Positions 56,686-64,000 of a stretch of 64,000 nt of DNA are shown piece after piece. The translations under genes were made by a program, and so were the position numbers. The stretch spans positions 124,001 to 188,000 of the forward strand of contig JAMONP010000052.1 in the NCBI GenBank assembly GCA_027065695.1, read 5' to 3'. Within the stretch, counting starts at the first letter, position 1; each line of letters opens with the position of its first letter. Origin of the DNA: Desulfuromonadales bacterium. GTDB taxonomy: Bacteria; Desulfobacterota; Desulfuromonadia; Desulfuromonadales; BM103. Under the pieces are notes generated by a model. The model searched no databases and was not told where the DNA came from. It saw only the letters and a list, made by a program, of their open reading frames with translations.

Positions 56686-57513
56686 ATGAAAAATTTTAAG
56701 ATTTTTCAGTTCTTGAGTTTTTTCGCGTCCCGCGTCCCGCGTCCCGCGTCCCTTTTCACACGCTACGCGTTCCTCATCAGTCTCATACTGATTATGATAA
56801 CCTCAGGTTGCGGCAAAAAGGGTCCGGTAAGGCCTAAGCTTACTTCGCTTCCTGAAGCTCCTCGAGAATTGGCTCTGCACCAGCAGGGTAATCTCTTCGT
56901 TCTCGGCTGGACAATCCCGACGGCAAACGAGGACGGCAGCAAGGCGGAAGATCTGGTCGGCTTCCGCATCAGGCGTCTGACCTATGATGCTGCAGATGGC
57001 TGTCCAACCTGCCGCGAGCCACAGATTGAGGTAGCAGAACTCGATATCACTTACCCTGCTCCAGGGCAACGTATCGGCAAGCGACTTTACTGGCGTGATG
57101 TGGATATCCGTCTCAACAACGGTTACCGCTACGCCATTACACCTTTAACTCTTGGCGGCCATGAAGGACCTTCTGCCACAATTCATCTAGCTGTGCAACC
57201 CCCGCCACCGTCGCCGACCGACTTGCAGGTTGAAGCCGGTGATGCCCAGGTTACGGTACAATGGAGCGCGCCTGTCTTATCTGCGAATATGAGTCTGATT
57301 GGCTATAACCTTTATCGCCGACAAGCAAAACGACCTTTTCCAATTGTTCCGGTAAACGCTAAGCCTCTTAAAGAGACACGGCTACTTGATCGTGGCCTCG
57401 ATAACGGCCGAGCTTACGAATATCGTGTCAGTGCGCTGGTTCGTATTGGTAATCAACAGCTGGAAAGTATGACGGGGCCGGGGGCTTTAATTACCCCGCA
57501 AAAGGGGCGCTGA
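56686..57513 (+). CDS. LptM-like lipoprotein with fibronectin III-like domains
   Basis: A 275-residue predicted lipoprotein. The signal runs to the lipobox T-S-G-C42, and the mature start C-G-K-K-G-P-V-R-P matches the N-terminus of LptM (YifL), the small lipoprotein that helps assemble the LPS export pore LptD/E. After it comes one FN3-like unit (about 55-170) and a second (about 175-270; P-T-D-L-Q-V-E-A-G-D-A-Q-V-T-V-Q-W-S). AAGGAAAG six bases before the ATG supports the start at 56686, which includes a 7-bp tandem repeat in the signal region. LptM genes are often next to argH and dap genes, as here. The LptM role is inferred. Confidence 0.75.
   Translation: MKNFKIFQFLSFFASRVPRPASLFTRYAFLISLILIMITSGCGKKGPVRPKLTSLPEAPRELALHQQGNLFVLGWTIPTANEDGSKAEDLVGFRIRRLTYDAADGCPTCREPQIEVAELDITYPAPGQRIGKRLYWRDVDIRLNNGYRYAITPLTLGGHEGPSATIHLAVQPPPPSPTDLQVEAGDAQVTVQWSAPVLSANMSLIGYNLYRRQAKRPFPIVPVNAKPLKETRLLDRGLDNGRAYEYRVSALVRIGNQQLESMTGPGALITPQKGR
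56724..56751 (+). repeat. four tandem copies of CGCGTCC in the signal-peptide coding region
   Basis: Exact repeats of seven bases, four times, coding around residues 13-22 of the lipoprotein. A gain or loss of one copy shifts the frame. A single similar GCGTCCC lies near 11690. Confidence 0.85.
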
Positions 57514-57568
57514 TACGTCCCACACAACAACTTATTGGTTTTATTAATATACTCACGAGGAGAAAATC

Positions 57569-58444
57569 ATGTTCAGTGGATCCATGGTAGCTATCGTCAC
57601 TCCTTTTGACGATCAGGGAAAATTCGCCGAGGAAACCTATCGCCAACTGATCGAATTCCAGATCGAGAACGGCACTGATGTCATAGTTCCCTGCGGTACC
57701 ACCGGGGAGTCAGCGACTCTTGATGTTGATGAACACGAGTACGTCATCAAAGTCTGTCTCGACCAGGTCAACAAGCGAATTCCGGTAATCGCCGGCACCG
57801 GCGCCAACAACACCGCCGAAGCAGTCCACTTGTCAAAAAATGCTAAAAGCATGGGTGCTGATGGCCTGCTGCTGGTCTGCCCTTACTACAACAAGCCCTC
57901 TCAGGAAGGCATCTATCAGCACTACAAGCTCTTAGCTGAAGAAGTCGCCCTCCCCCAGGTGCTTTATAATGTGCCCGGCCGTACCGGCGTCAACATGCTT
58001 GCCGAAACCACCGTTCGACTGGCTGAATTTGCCAACATTGTGGCAATCAAGGAAGCATCTGGAGACCTCACCCAGGTCGGTCAGATTCTGGCTCAAGCTG
58101 GTGACAAGATCGACGTCATTTCCGGTGACGACTTTTTGACCTTCCCGATGATGTGCTGCGGTGCCAAGGGGGTTATTTCAGTCTCTGCCAATGCCATCCC
58201 CAAACAGGTCAAGGCTATGGTCGAGGCGGTAGCGAACGCCGACTACATGATGGGACGTAAGCTGCACCTCGAACTGCTCGAGTTCCACACAGCCATGTTT
58301 ATCGAGTCAAATCCGGTGCCGGTCAAAAAGACCCTGGAACTGATGGACATGATCAAAGCGAACGTCCGTCTGCCATTGGTCGATATGAGCGATGCGACGC
58401 TTGAGAAGCTGAAATCGGTTTTGAAAAAATACGCTGTTATCTGA
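57569..58444 (+). CDS. dapA: 4-hydroxy-tetrahydrodipicolinate synthase
   Basis: Condenses pyruvate with aspartate semialdehyde, first committed step to diaminopimelate and lysine. 291 residues. G-T-T-G-E-S-A-T-L near 43-51, Y-Y-N-K-P near 107 and the Schiff-base lysine in I-V-A-I-K-E-A-S-G-D (K162) are typical; Y-N-V-P-G-R-T-G holds the catalytic Tyr. GAGGAG precedes the ATG. A 55-base gap follows the lipoprotein. Confidence 0.96.
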   Translation: MFSGSMVAIVTPFDDQGKFAEETYRQLIEFQIENGTDVIVPCGTTGESATLDVDEHEYVIKVCLDQVNKRIPVIAGTGANNTAEAVHLSKNAKSMGADGLLLVCPYYNKPSQEGIYQHYKLLAEEVALPQVLYNVPGRTGVNMLAETTVRLAEFANIVAIKEASGDLTQVGQILAQAGDKIDVISGDDFLTFPMMCCGAKGVISVSANAIPKQVKAMVEAVANADYMMGRKLHLELLEFHTAMFIESNPVPVKKTLELMDMIKANVRLPLVDMSDATLEKLKSVLKKYAVI

Positions 58445-58489
58445 TTGCACCACAAAAATTATGGTAGCTATTCAGCGTTACAAGATATG

Positions 58490-58564
58490 GTCATTCCCGA
58501 GGGTGTAATCGGGAATCCAGCCTTTAAATCATGGATCCCCGATAGAATCATTCGGGGATGACAG
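58490..58564. repeat. two-hairpin GTCATTCCCGA repeat, copy 2
   Basis: The first hairpin pairs ATTCCCGA with TCGGGAAT around GGGTGTAA; the second pairs ATCCCCGA with TCGGGGAT around TAGAATCA. Same order, spacing and near-identical sequence as 46417-46494, including TTCAGC 19 bases before and ACCGTTTGTAAA just after. It lies in the 244-base gap between dapA and dapB; the rest of the gap is AT-rich with no clear promoter. Confidence 0.87.
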
Positions 58565-58688
58565 ACCGTTTGTAAATAATTCAGATTGTGCCGAATAGTT
58601 ACAAATTTTATGGAGTGTAAATCCGGAAGATTCAAGGTTTGACTCTGTGCTCCTTATCTCTTTTTAAGTTAATTATTGAGGTTAAAAA

Positions 58689-59492
58689 ATGATCAAAGTT
58701 GCAATTACTGGAGCCGCTGGACGTATGGGTGGCCGTATCATTACCCTGGTTACCGAAGCCGCAGGGCTTGAAGTGGCTGGAGCAGTCGAAATGGCCGGGC
58801 ACGCCAAACTCGGTGAGGATGCTGGCTACGTCGCTGGTTGCGGCAATCTTGGTATTGCCATTACCGACTCACTGGAGCAGGCACTGGCTGACGCTGACGT
58901 ATTAATCGACTTCACCTGGCCGGAGGTCACCATAGCCAATGCAGCGGTCTGTGAGAAACTTAAAAAAGCGATGATCGTCGGTACCACCGGTCTGAACCAG
59001 GAGCAGCGTAACATCATCACTCGGGTCGCCGAATCGACCCCAGTGGTCTTTGCACCGAACATGAGTGTCGGCGTCAACGTCTGCTTCAAGGTTCTCAAGG
59101 ATATTGCCAAAACTCTCGGTGAAGGTTTCGATGTCGAGATTGTTGAACTGCATCACAACAAGAAAAAAGATTCGCCGTCCGGCACCGCCGTACGCATGGG
59201 TGAAATCGTTGCCGATGCTCTCGATCGCGACTACGACCAGGTCGCCAACTATCATCGTGAAGGCATGTGCGGCGAGCGCACCAAGGAAGAGATCGGCATG
59301 CAGACTGTACGCGGTGGCGATATCGTCGGTGAACACACCGTCTACTTCATCGGTATGGGCGAGCGCATCGAACTTACCCATCGCGCCATGAACCGTGACA
59401 TGTTTGCACGTGGGGCGGTACGCGCCGCCGGTTGGCTGGGTGGCAAGGATGCCGGGCTTTATGATATGCAGGATGTGCTTGGACTTAAATAA
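58689..59492 (+). CDS. dapB: 4-hydroxy-tetrahydrodipicolinate reductase
   Basis: NAD(P)H-dependent second step of the diaminopimelate route. 267 residues. Nucleotide motif [12 protein letters not shown] near 3-14, D-F-T-W-P near 77, G-T-T-G-L near 101, [10 protein letters not shown] near 126 and the substrate motif [15 protein letters not shown] near 154-168. GAGG lies nine bases before the ATG. Its product is handed to DapL 26 bases downstream. Confidence 0.96.
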   Translation: MIKVAITGAAGRMGGRIITLVTEAAGLEVAGAVEMAGHAKLGEDAGYVAGCGNLGIAITDSLEQALADADVLIDFTWPEVTIANAAVCEKLKKAMIVGTTGLNQEQRNIITRVAESTPVVFAPNMSVGVNVCFKVLKDIAKTLGEGFDVEIVELHHNKKKDSPSGTAVRMGEIVADALDRDYDQVANYHREGMCGERTKEEIGMQTVRGGDIVGEHTVYFIGMGERIELTHRAMNRDMFARGAVRAAGWLGGKDAGLYDMQDVLGLK

Positions 59493-59518
59493 TTACTGAA
59501 CATTTAGAGGAGTTTTTC

Positions 59519-60754
59519 ATGGCTAGAATTAATGATTCATACCTGAAGTTGCAAGCAGGATATCTATTCCCAGAAATTGGGCGGCGGGTAAAAGAGTTCA
59601 CCGATGCCAACCCTGAAGCCGCAGTAATTCGCCTTGGCATCGGCGATGTCACCCTGCCGTTGGCTCCAGCGGTCCTCAAGGCCTTTCATGACGGCGTTGA
59701 TGATATGGCCAAAGGCGAGAGCTTCCATGGTTACGGCCCTGAACAGGGCTACGATTGGCTTTCTCAGGTGATCATTGACAAGGCCTACAAGCCTCTTGGT
59801 GTCGACCTGAAGACCTCAGAAGTATTCATCTCCGATGGGTCAAAATGCGACTGTGCCAATATCCTCGACATCTTCGACCTCGGCAATAAGGTTGCTATCT
59901 GCGATCCGGTTTATCCGGTCTACAACGATACCAACGTCATGGTCGGCCGCACTGGAGAAGCTGATGACAAGGGCTACTACGCCGGCATTCACTACATGCC
60001 CTGCATCGGTGCCAACAATTTCACTCCAGCAATCCCCACAGAAAAGGTCGATGTGATCTATCTCTGTTACCCAAACAATCCAACCGGGGTTGTAGCCACT
60101 AGGGGAGACCTGAAAAAATGGGTCGATTATGCCTTGGCCAATGATGCCGTGATCCTCTTTGATGCCGCCTACGAGGCATTCATAACTGAAGCGGATATCC
60201 CTCACTCGATCTACGAGATTGAGGGTGCTCGCCAATGTGCTATCGAGTTCCGCTCCTTCTCCAAGACCGCCGGTTTCACCGGTGTACGCTGCGGCCTGGT
60301 AGTTGTTCCCGAGGAGTTGATGGGCACTACTGCCAGCGGAGAGAAGTACAGCTTCAACAAACTATGGAACCGCCGTCAGACCACCAAATTTAACGGCGTC
60401 TCCTACCCGGTGCAGAAAGCAGCGGCAGCTGTTTACTCCGATGAGGGTTGGACACAGATCAAAAAGAACATCGACTACTACATGGAGAACGCCCGCATCA
60501 TCCGCGAAGGCCTGACCTCTGCCGGCATCACCTGCTTCGGCGGCGTCAACGCTCCCTACATCTGGTTGGAAACTCCCGAAGGTATGAGCAGTTGGGATTT
60601 TTTCGACAAACTCCTGAATGAATGCCATGTGGTTGGTACTCCGGGCAGCGGTTTCGGTCCCTCCGGCGAAGGCTACTTCCGCCTTTCGGCCTTCGGTGCT
60701 CGCGACAATGTTGAAACTGCAGTGCAGCGGATCAAGGAGAAGTGGGGGAAATAG
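59519..60754 (+). CDS. dapL: LL-diaminopimelate aminotransferase
   Basis: Converts tetrahydrodipicolinate directly to LL-diaminopimelate, bypassing the succinylase or acetylase enzymes. 411 residues, usual length. [10 protein letters not shown] near 40-49, [17 protein letters not shown] near 186 and the PLP lysine in [12 protein letters not shown] near 247-258 mark the DapL branch of class I aminotransferases. GAGG precedes the ATG. Last gene of the arg-dap run. The 150-base gap beyond it ends in a hairpin. Confidence 0.96.
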   Translation: MARINDSYLKLQAGYLFPEIGRRVKEFTDANPEAAVIRLGIGDVTLPLAPAVLKAFHDGVDDMAKGESFHGYGPEQGYDWLSQVIIDKAYKPLGVDLKTSEVFISDGSKCDCANILDIFDLGNKVAICDPVYPVYNDTNVMVGRTGEADDKGYYAGIHYMPCIGANNFTPAIPTEKVDVIYLCYPNNPTGVVATRGDLKKWVDYALANDAVILFDAAYEAFITEADIPHSIYEIEGARQCAIEFRSFSKTAGFTGVRCGLVVVPEELMGTTASGEKYSFNKLWNRRQTTKFNGVSYPVQKAAAAVYSDEGWTQIKKNIDYYMENARIIREGLTSAGITCFGGVNAPYIWLETPEGMSSWDFFDKLLNECHVVGTPGSGFGPSGEGYFRLSAFGARDNVETAVQRIKEKWGK

Positions 60755-60846
60755 TGGCTTGAGCAACATTGGAGATGGCGGTAATGGTCACGGCACCGGT
60801 GACTGCACAAATGCGATCACATAAAACAGATTTGACTGAATACTAC

Positions 60847-60876
60847 CCAGGGGACACTTGCACCAGTGTCCCCTGG
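60847..60876. terminator. perfect 12-bp hairpin between dapL and the acyl-CoA synthetase gene
   Basis: CCAGGGGACACT and its exact complement with a 6-base loop, in the gap between converging genes. Neither strand has a following T-run, so it may pause or stop both transcripts only with help. Confidence 0.5.
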
Positions 60877-60904
60877 CATGGAAATCATAACCAGCAGTAG
60901 AAAA

Positions 60905-62569
60905 TCAGGCCGTTTTCACCGTCGCGGCATCCTCGAGTTTGTATTCCCTGACAGCCATCTCACGCAGTTTGTAAATCTGAACCTTGCCACTCGCAGTCAT
61001 CGGATATTCATCGACAAATTTGACGTAGTGAGGAATCTTGTGGTTGGCAATACGATTATGACAGAACCCTCGAATCTCCTCTGGCGTACACGTAATCCCT
61101 TTGCGCAGCTTGACCGCAGCCATAACCCGCTCACCGTACTTTTTGTCCGGCACGCCAAATACCTGCACATCGGAAACCTTGGGATGGGTGTAGAGAAATT
61201 CCTCAATCTCGCGTGGATAGATATTTTCACCGCCACGGATGATCATATTCTTGATCCTGCCAGTGATATGGCAGTAGCCCTCCTCATTCATAACCGCCAG
61301 GTCACCGGTATGCAGCCAGCCCTCCTCATCAATCGCCTCGGCCGTCTCTTGCGGTAACTTGTAGTAGCCTTGCATGACCAGATAACCTCTGGTACAGAGT
61401 TCGCCCTGCTCACCGGCAGGCAGGGTTGCGCCGCTGTCGACATCGACGATCTTCACCTCGACATCAGGCAGTGCCCGGCCAACGCTTGACACACGCAGAT
61501 CGATCTCATCGCGAGTGCGGGTCTGGGTAATCACCGGTGAGGCCTCGGTCTGGCCATAGGCGATAGTAATCTCGGTGCAATTCATATCACTAATAACCTG
61601 TTTCATCACCTCAATCGGACAGGGAGAGCCAGCCATGATCCCGGTGCGCAGCGAAGAAAGATCGTACTGCTTGAAATCAGGATGCTCAAGTTCGGCAATA
61701 AACATAGTCGGCACACCATGTAACGCCGTGCATTTTTCAACCTCAACCGTACGCAGTACGGTTTCTGGCTCAAAGGTCTCAACCGGCACCATGGTTGCGC
61801 CGTGGCTCACACAAGCCAGCACACCAAGTACGCAACCAAAGCAATGAAAAAAGGGTACCGGGATACAGAGCCGATCATGCTCACTGAAGTCCATACAGCG
61901 ACCAATATTGTAGCCGTTGTTGATAATGTTGAGATGGGTCAACATCACCCCTTTGGGAAAGCCAGTGGTTCCAGAAGTGTACTGCATGTTGATCACATCC
62001 TCGGGGTGCAGGTCCTTTTGCATTTCAAGAAGAACCTCGTCGCAAACCCCGGCTCCGTACTGCTCCAGCTCACAGTAGTTGAGCATGCCTTCATGACGCT
62101 CTTCGCCGAGAAACACCACATTCTTCAAAAACGGCAGGGTTTCACAGTGGAAATCACCCGGAGTGGCTTTTTTTAACTCGGGAATAACGGTATAGAGACT
62201 TTCAATGTAATCGGTATCCTTGAAGCCCTGAACCAGAAACAGAGTTGTCGAATCCGACTGACGCAGGATATATTCCAGCTCAGCCGACTTGTAACTGGTA
62301 TTGACAGTAACCAGTACGGCACCAACCTTGGCGGTGGCGAACTGCAGAACCACCCATTCAGGAACATTGTTGGCCCAGATCGAAACATGATCACCCTTGC
62401 GGATACCTATATGAAACAGTCCCTTGGCCACCCGGTCTGTCAGTTGGTCGAATTCACGATAGCTCAAACGCATCCCGAGATCAGGATAGACCAGGGCATC
62501 ATTTTCAGGAAAACGTCTTGCAGTATCTTGCAACAGACCGCCAATGGTAAATTGGAGTGCTTCTGACAT
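60905..62569 (-). CDS. AMP-forming fatty-acyl-CoA synthetase (FadD-like)
   Basis: Activates a carboxylic acid, probably a medium or long fatty acid, to its CoA thioester. 554 residues. P-loop Y-T-S-G-T-T-G-F-P-K-G near 200-210, Y-G-Q-T-E-A-S near 338, G-E-L-C-T-R-G-Y, T-G-D-L-A near 440, hinge G-R-I-K-N-M-I-I-R-G-G-E-N-I-Y-P-R-E-I-E and the C-terminal lysine in T-A-S-G-K-V-Q. All catalytic motifs are intact. A possible promoter (TTGGCT-17-TAGATT) lies upstream on the minus strand. Chain-length preference cannot be read from sequence. Confidence 0.9.
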   Translation of the reverse strand: MSEALQFTIGGLLQDTARRFPENDALVYPDLGMRLSYREFDQLTDRVAKGLFHIGIRKGDHVSIWANNVPEWVVLQFATAKVGAVLVTVNTSYKSAELEYILRQSDSTTLFLVQGFKDTDYIESLYTVIPELKKATPGDFHCETLPFLKNVVFLGEERHEGMLNYCELEQYGAGVCDEVLLEMQKDLHPEDVINMQYTSGTTGFPKGVMLTHLNIINNGYNIGRCMDFSEHDRLCIPVPFFHCFGCVLGVLACVSHGATMVPVETFEPETVLRTVEVEKCTALHGVPTMFIAELEHPDFKQYDLSSLRTGIMAGSPCPIEVMKQVISDMNCTEITIAYGQTEASPVITQTRTRDEIDLRVSSVGRALPDVEVKIVDVDSGATLPAGEQGELCTRGYLVMQGYYKLPQETAEAIDEEGWLHTGDLAVMNEEGYCHITGRIKNMIIRGGENIYPREIEEFLYTHPKVSDVQVFGVPDKKYGERVMAAVKLRKGITCTPEEIRGFCHNRIANHKIPHYVKFVDEYPMTASGKVQIYKLREMAVREYKLEDAATVKTA

Positions 62570-62664
62570 AATAGTAGTGTTCCTTTCCCTTAATCTAAAA
62601 GTCTGGATTTACAAAGCCAACAATGGTGTGGCAATAAACAGCTTGGCCCCGCTTCCTGCCGAAA

Positions 62665-63147
62665 TCAAGCAACGTCTACAATGATAAAAGTTTTTCTAGC
62701 CATGCCGTTGCCGATGTGGATCTCGTCCCCGCAGACCTTACCGAGCAGTGCACTCCCCAAAGGCGACTCCGGTGTGATGACAAGACATTCCGCATCGCCG
62801 TTGACCAATTTCAATCCTCCCGCATCTGGCCCTAGAAAGACCTTCCTGCTACTGCCGTCATCAGCCTCTATTGTGACATAAGCGGTCAAGCGGATGAGCG
62901 TTTCATCGTCAAAGGAGCGGAGTGCCAGCTTCCGGTAACTCTCCAGTGCCTGGCGAATGTCCTGGGCACGATTGGCCTGCCCTTGTGCAACGTAAGAGGC
63001 CTCCAGGCCGGTGGTGTCGTATTTATTGTCGGGAAGGCATTCTGAGTGCGTAGCGGCAGCATGGGCAGTCCTGGAGGCCTCGGTCAGAACCCTGAGATCG
63101 GCAGTTAAAGCCATGATAATTTTATCTAAAAGGTCTTTTTTGTTCAT
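62665..63147 (-). CDS. GreA/GreB-family protein
   Basis: A 160-residue protein whose C-terminal half (about 95-158) is the FKBP-like domain of GreA/GreB: F-L-G-P-D-A-G-G, then I-T-P-E-S-P-L-G-S-A-L-L-G-K-x-x-G-D-E-I. The N-terminal half is helical, with K-Y-D-T-T-G-L-E-A-S-Y near 43, but is shorter than the full GreA coiled coil. It probably binds RNA polymerase; whether it stimulates cleavage is not clear. Start 13 bases after the DUF423 gene stop, without a clear ribosome-binding site, so coupling is likely. Confidence 0.75.
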   Translation of the reverse strand: MNKKDLLDKIIMALTADLRVLTEASRTAHAAATHSECLPDNKYDTTGLEASYVAQGQANRAQDIRQALESYRKLALRSFDDETLIRLTAYVTIEADDGSSRKVFLGPDAGGLKLVNGDAECLVITPESPLGSALLGKVCGDEIHIGNGMARKTFIIVDVA

Positions 63148-63160
63148 GATAACGCGGCAA

Positions 63161-63538
63161 TTAAAGACTCGAGTCTCGCCAGACGTTTAGGGCTAGTAGC
63201 AACCAGCCGACCAGGAAGGCGACTCCACCTATCGGTGTAATTATACCAAGCGGCTTAGTACCAGTCAGCACCATTGCATACAAACTACCTGAAAACATGA
63301 CGATTCCGACAAACAACAGCCAGCCGGAGGTACGCAGCAGAGAGGCTTCCGGCATTAACTTGCAGAGGAGGCCGATCATGATCAGTCCAAGAGCATGGAT
63401 CAGGTGATATTGAACCGCCGTCTCCCACACAGTCAACATCTCCGGGGCAACTTTGGATTTCAAACCATGGGCGCCAAATGCGCCGAGGCTGACACCGATA
63501 AGGGCGTTCAGGCTGCCAAGGATAATGAATAGTTTCAT
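63161..63538 (-). CDS. DUF423 inner-membrane protein
   Basis: A 125-residue protein with four membrane segments. G-A-F-G-A-H-G-L near 20-27, W-x-T-A-V-Q-Y-H-L-I-H-A-L near 38-50 and G-x-x-x-F-S-G-S-L-Y-A near 77-87 with P-I-G-G-V-A-F are the DUF423 (YgdD) signature. Function unknown throughout the family. It lies eight bases downstream of the FN3-like gene on the same strand. Confidence 0.92.
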   Translation of the reverse strand: MKLFIILGSLNALIGVSLGAFGAHGLKSKVAPEMLTVWETAVQYHLIHALGLIMIGLLCKLMPEASLLRTSGWLLFVGIVMFSGSLYAMVLTGTKPLGIITPIGGVAFLVGWLLLALNVWRDSSL

Positions 63539-63546
63539 GCGATGAT

Positions 63547-64000
63547 CTACTCCACAGGGTACTTCAGATAGGTAACTACAGAGAAGTTTGGTACGTCATC
63601 ATAGGTGAATACTGCATAATATTTGGCCGTATTTTTGTCGCCGAAATTATCGTACGTGTAGTTGTCTTTGCCGCCGTAAAGCTTTTGGCCATCATAAGGT
63701 GTGCATGGCACGTGGAACGGATTCTTGACCACGATGACGCCTCCAAAAGCTGTATCATTCGGGTTGTCCCACAGCAGTTTAACCATGTTTTTTTCAAGCA
63801 CAAAACGTAGGTTACTAACCGGGTCAACGCCTTTTCTACGCTTTTTGATATAGTTGAGGACCAGGCTGGGGGGGTGCTGACCATTTCCATCCAGCCACTG
63901 CACTTTTTGCGATTTACAGAAGGTCTTTTCGGATGTGGCATAGAGGAAGAATGAGAGCTTTTCGCCGGCTTCACTGAGACGAACCATCTCGTTGATCGCA
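63547..64000 (-). CDS. fibronectin III-like protein, C-terminal part (gene runs off the window)
   Basis: The frame is open to the right edge; 151 codons are visible and the start is outside. The last 85 residues form an FN3-like unit: L-L-W-D-N-P-N-D-T-A-F-G-G-V-I-V, then D-G-x-x-L-Y-x-G and K-Y-Y-A-V-F-T-Y-D-D-x-x-N-F-S, the strands usual in secreted bacterial proteins. The part before it (about 1-65) has no recognised motif. An exported protein is likely but the signal peptide is not visible. Confidence 0.65.
   Translation of the reverse strand, partial: AINEMVRLSEAGEKLSFFLYATSEKTFCKSQKVQWLDGNGQHPPSLVLNYIKKRRKGVDPVSNLRFVLEKNMVKLLWDNPNDTAFGGVIVVKNPFHVPCTPYDGQKLYGGKDNYTYDNFGDKNTAKYYAVFTYDDVPNFSVVTYLKYPVE

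Overview
The window is an ordinary, densely coded chromosomal segment of a Gram-negative anaerobe. It most likely comes from the Desulfuromonadia (a relative of Desulfuromonas, Geobacter or Geopsychrobacter). This placement is inferred from gene content: two c-type multiheme cytochromes, one paired with an NHL beta-propeller protein; the recA-pilT-recX-alaS order; lysine synthesis through LL-diaminopimelate aminotransferase (DapL); polyamine synthesis through carboxyspermidine; and nickel-pincer cofactor genes larB and larC. No tRNA, rRNA, CRISPR array, prophage or intact insertion sequence was found.

Layout. Positions 1-3.8 kb: 5' end of alanine racemase (minus), a CooT-like small Ni protein, a ThiE-ThiD fusion and ThiC. 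3.9-10.3 kb (minus): a zinc-ribbon membrane protein with a GspG-like pseudopilin, then arginine decarboxylase, carboxy(nor)spermidine decarboxylase and carboxy(nor)spermidine dehydrogenase. 10.4-15 kb: a ChaN-PDZ lipoprotein, class II aldolase, a six-heme c7-type cytochrome, an RlmL-like methyltransferase and ribosomal protein S21. 15-18.4 kb (minus): aat, clpA, clpS, the complete Leu/Phe N-degron module. 18.8-29.5 kb: a PAS-GGDEF-EAL protein, several small proteins, rmuC, tmcAL, guaC, sfsA, RNase J and an apparent uppP remnant. 29.5-35 kb: ftsK facing an NHL to 11-heme cytochrome operon. 35-46.4 kb: larB-larC-pgpA-cinA-histidine kinase, then recA-pilT-recX-alaS. 46.5-60.8 kb: a REC-histidine kinase followed by a long co-directional run, hslV-hslU-argB-argD-argF-(RDD protein)-argG-(Nudix)-argH-(lipoprotein)-dapA-dapB-dapL. 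60.9-64 kb (minus): acyl-CoA synthetase, a GreA/GreB-like protein, a DUF423 membrane protein and a truncated FN3-like protein.

How the genes work together. argB, D, F, G and H supply five of the eight steps to arginine. Arginine also feeds the SpeA-NspC-CASDH polyamine route encoded 45 kb away. dapA, B and L convert aspartate semialdehyde to LL-diaminopimelate for lysine and peptidoglycan, and alr supplies the D-alanine of the same polymer. aat tags proteins, ClpS recognises the tag and ClpA unfolds them for ClpP, while HslVU is a second ATP-dependent protease.

Non-coding structure is the less ordinary part. There are two inverted copies of a 161-bp palindromic MITE-like element with 17-bp perfect termini, a third palindromic element with different termini but the same type of centre, three copies of a two-hairpin GTCATTCCCGA repeat, two further long inverted repeats, and a 7-bp tandem repeat inside the 5' end of a lipoprotein gene. 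The best candidate for new biology is the NHL to 11-heme cytochrome pair (31.8-34.9 kb), which could encode an extracellular electron conduit.
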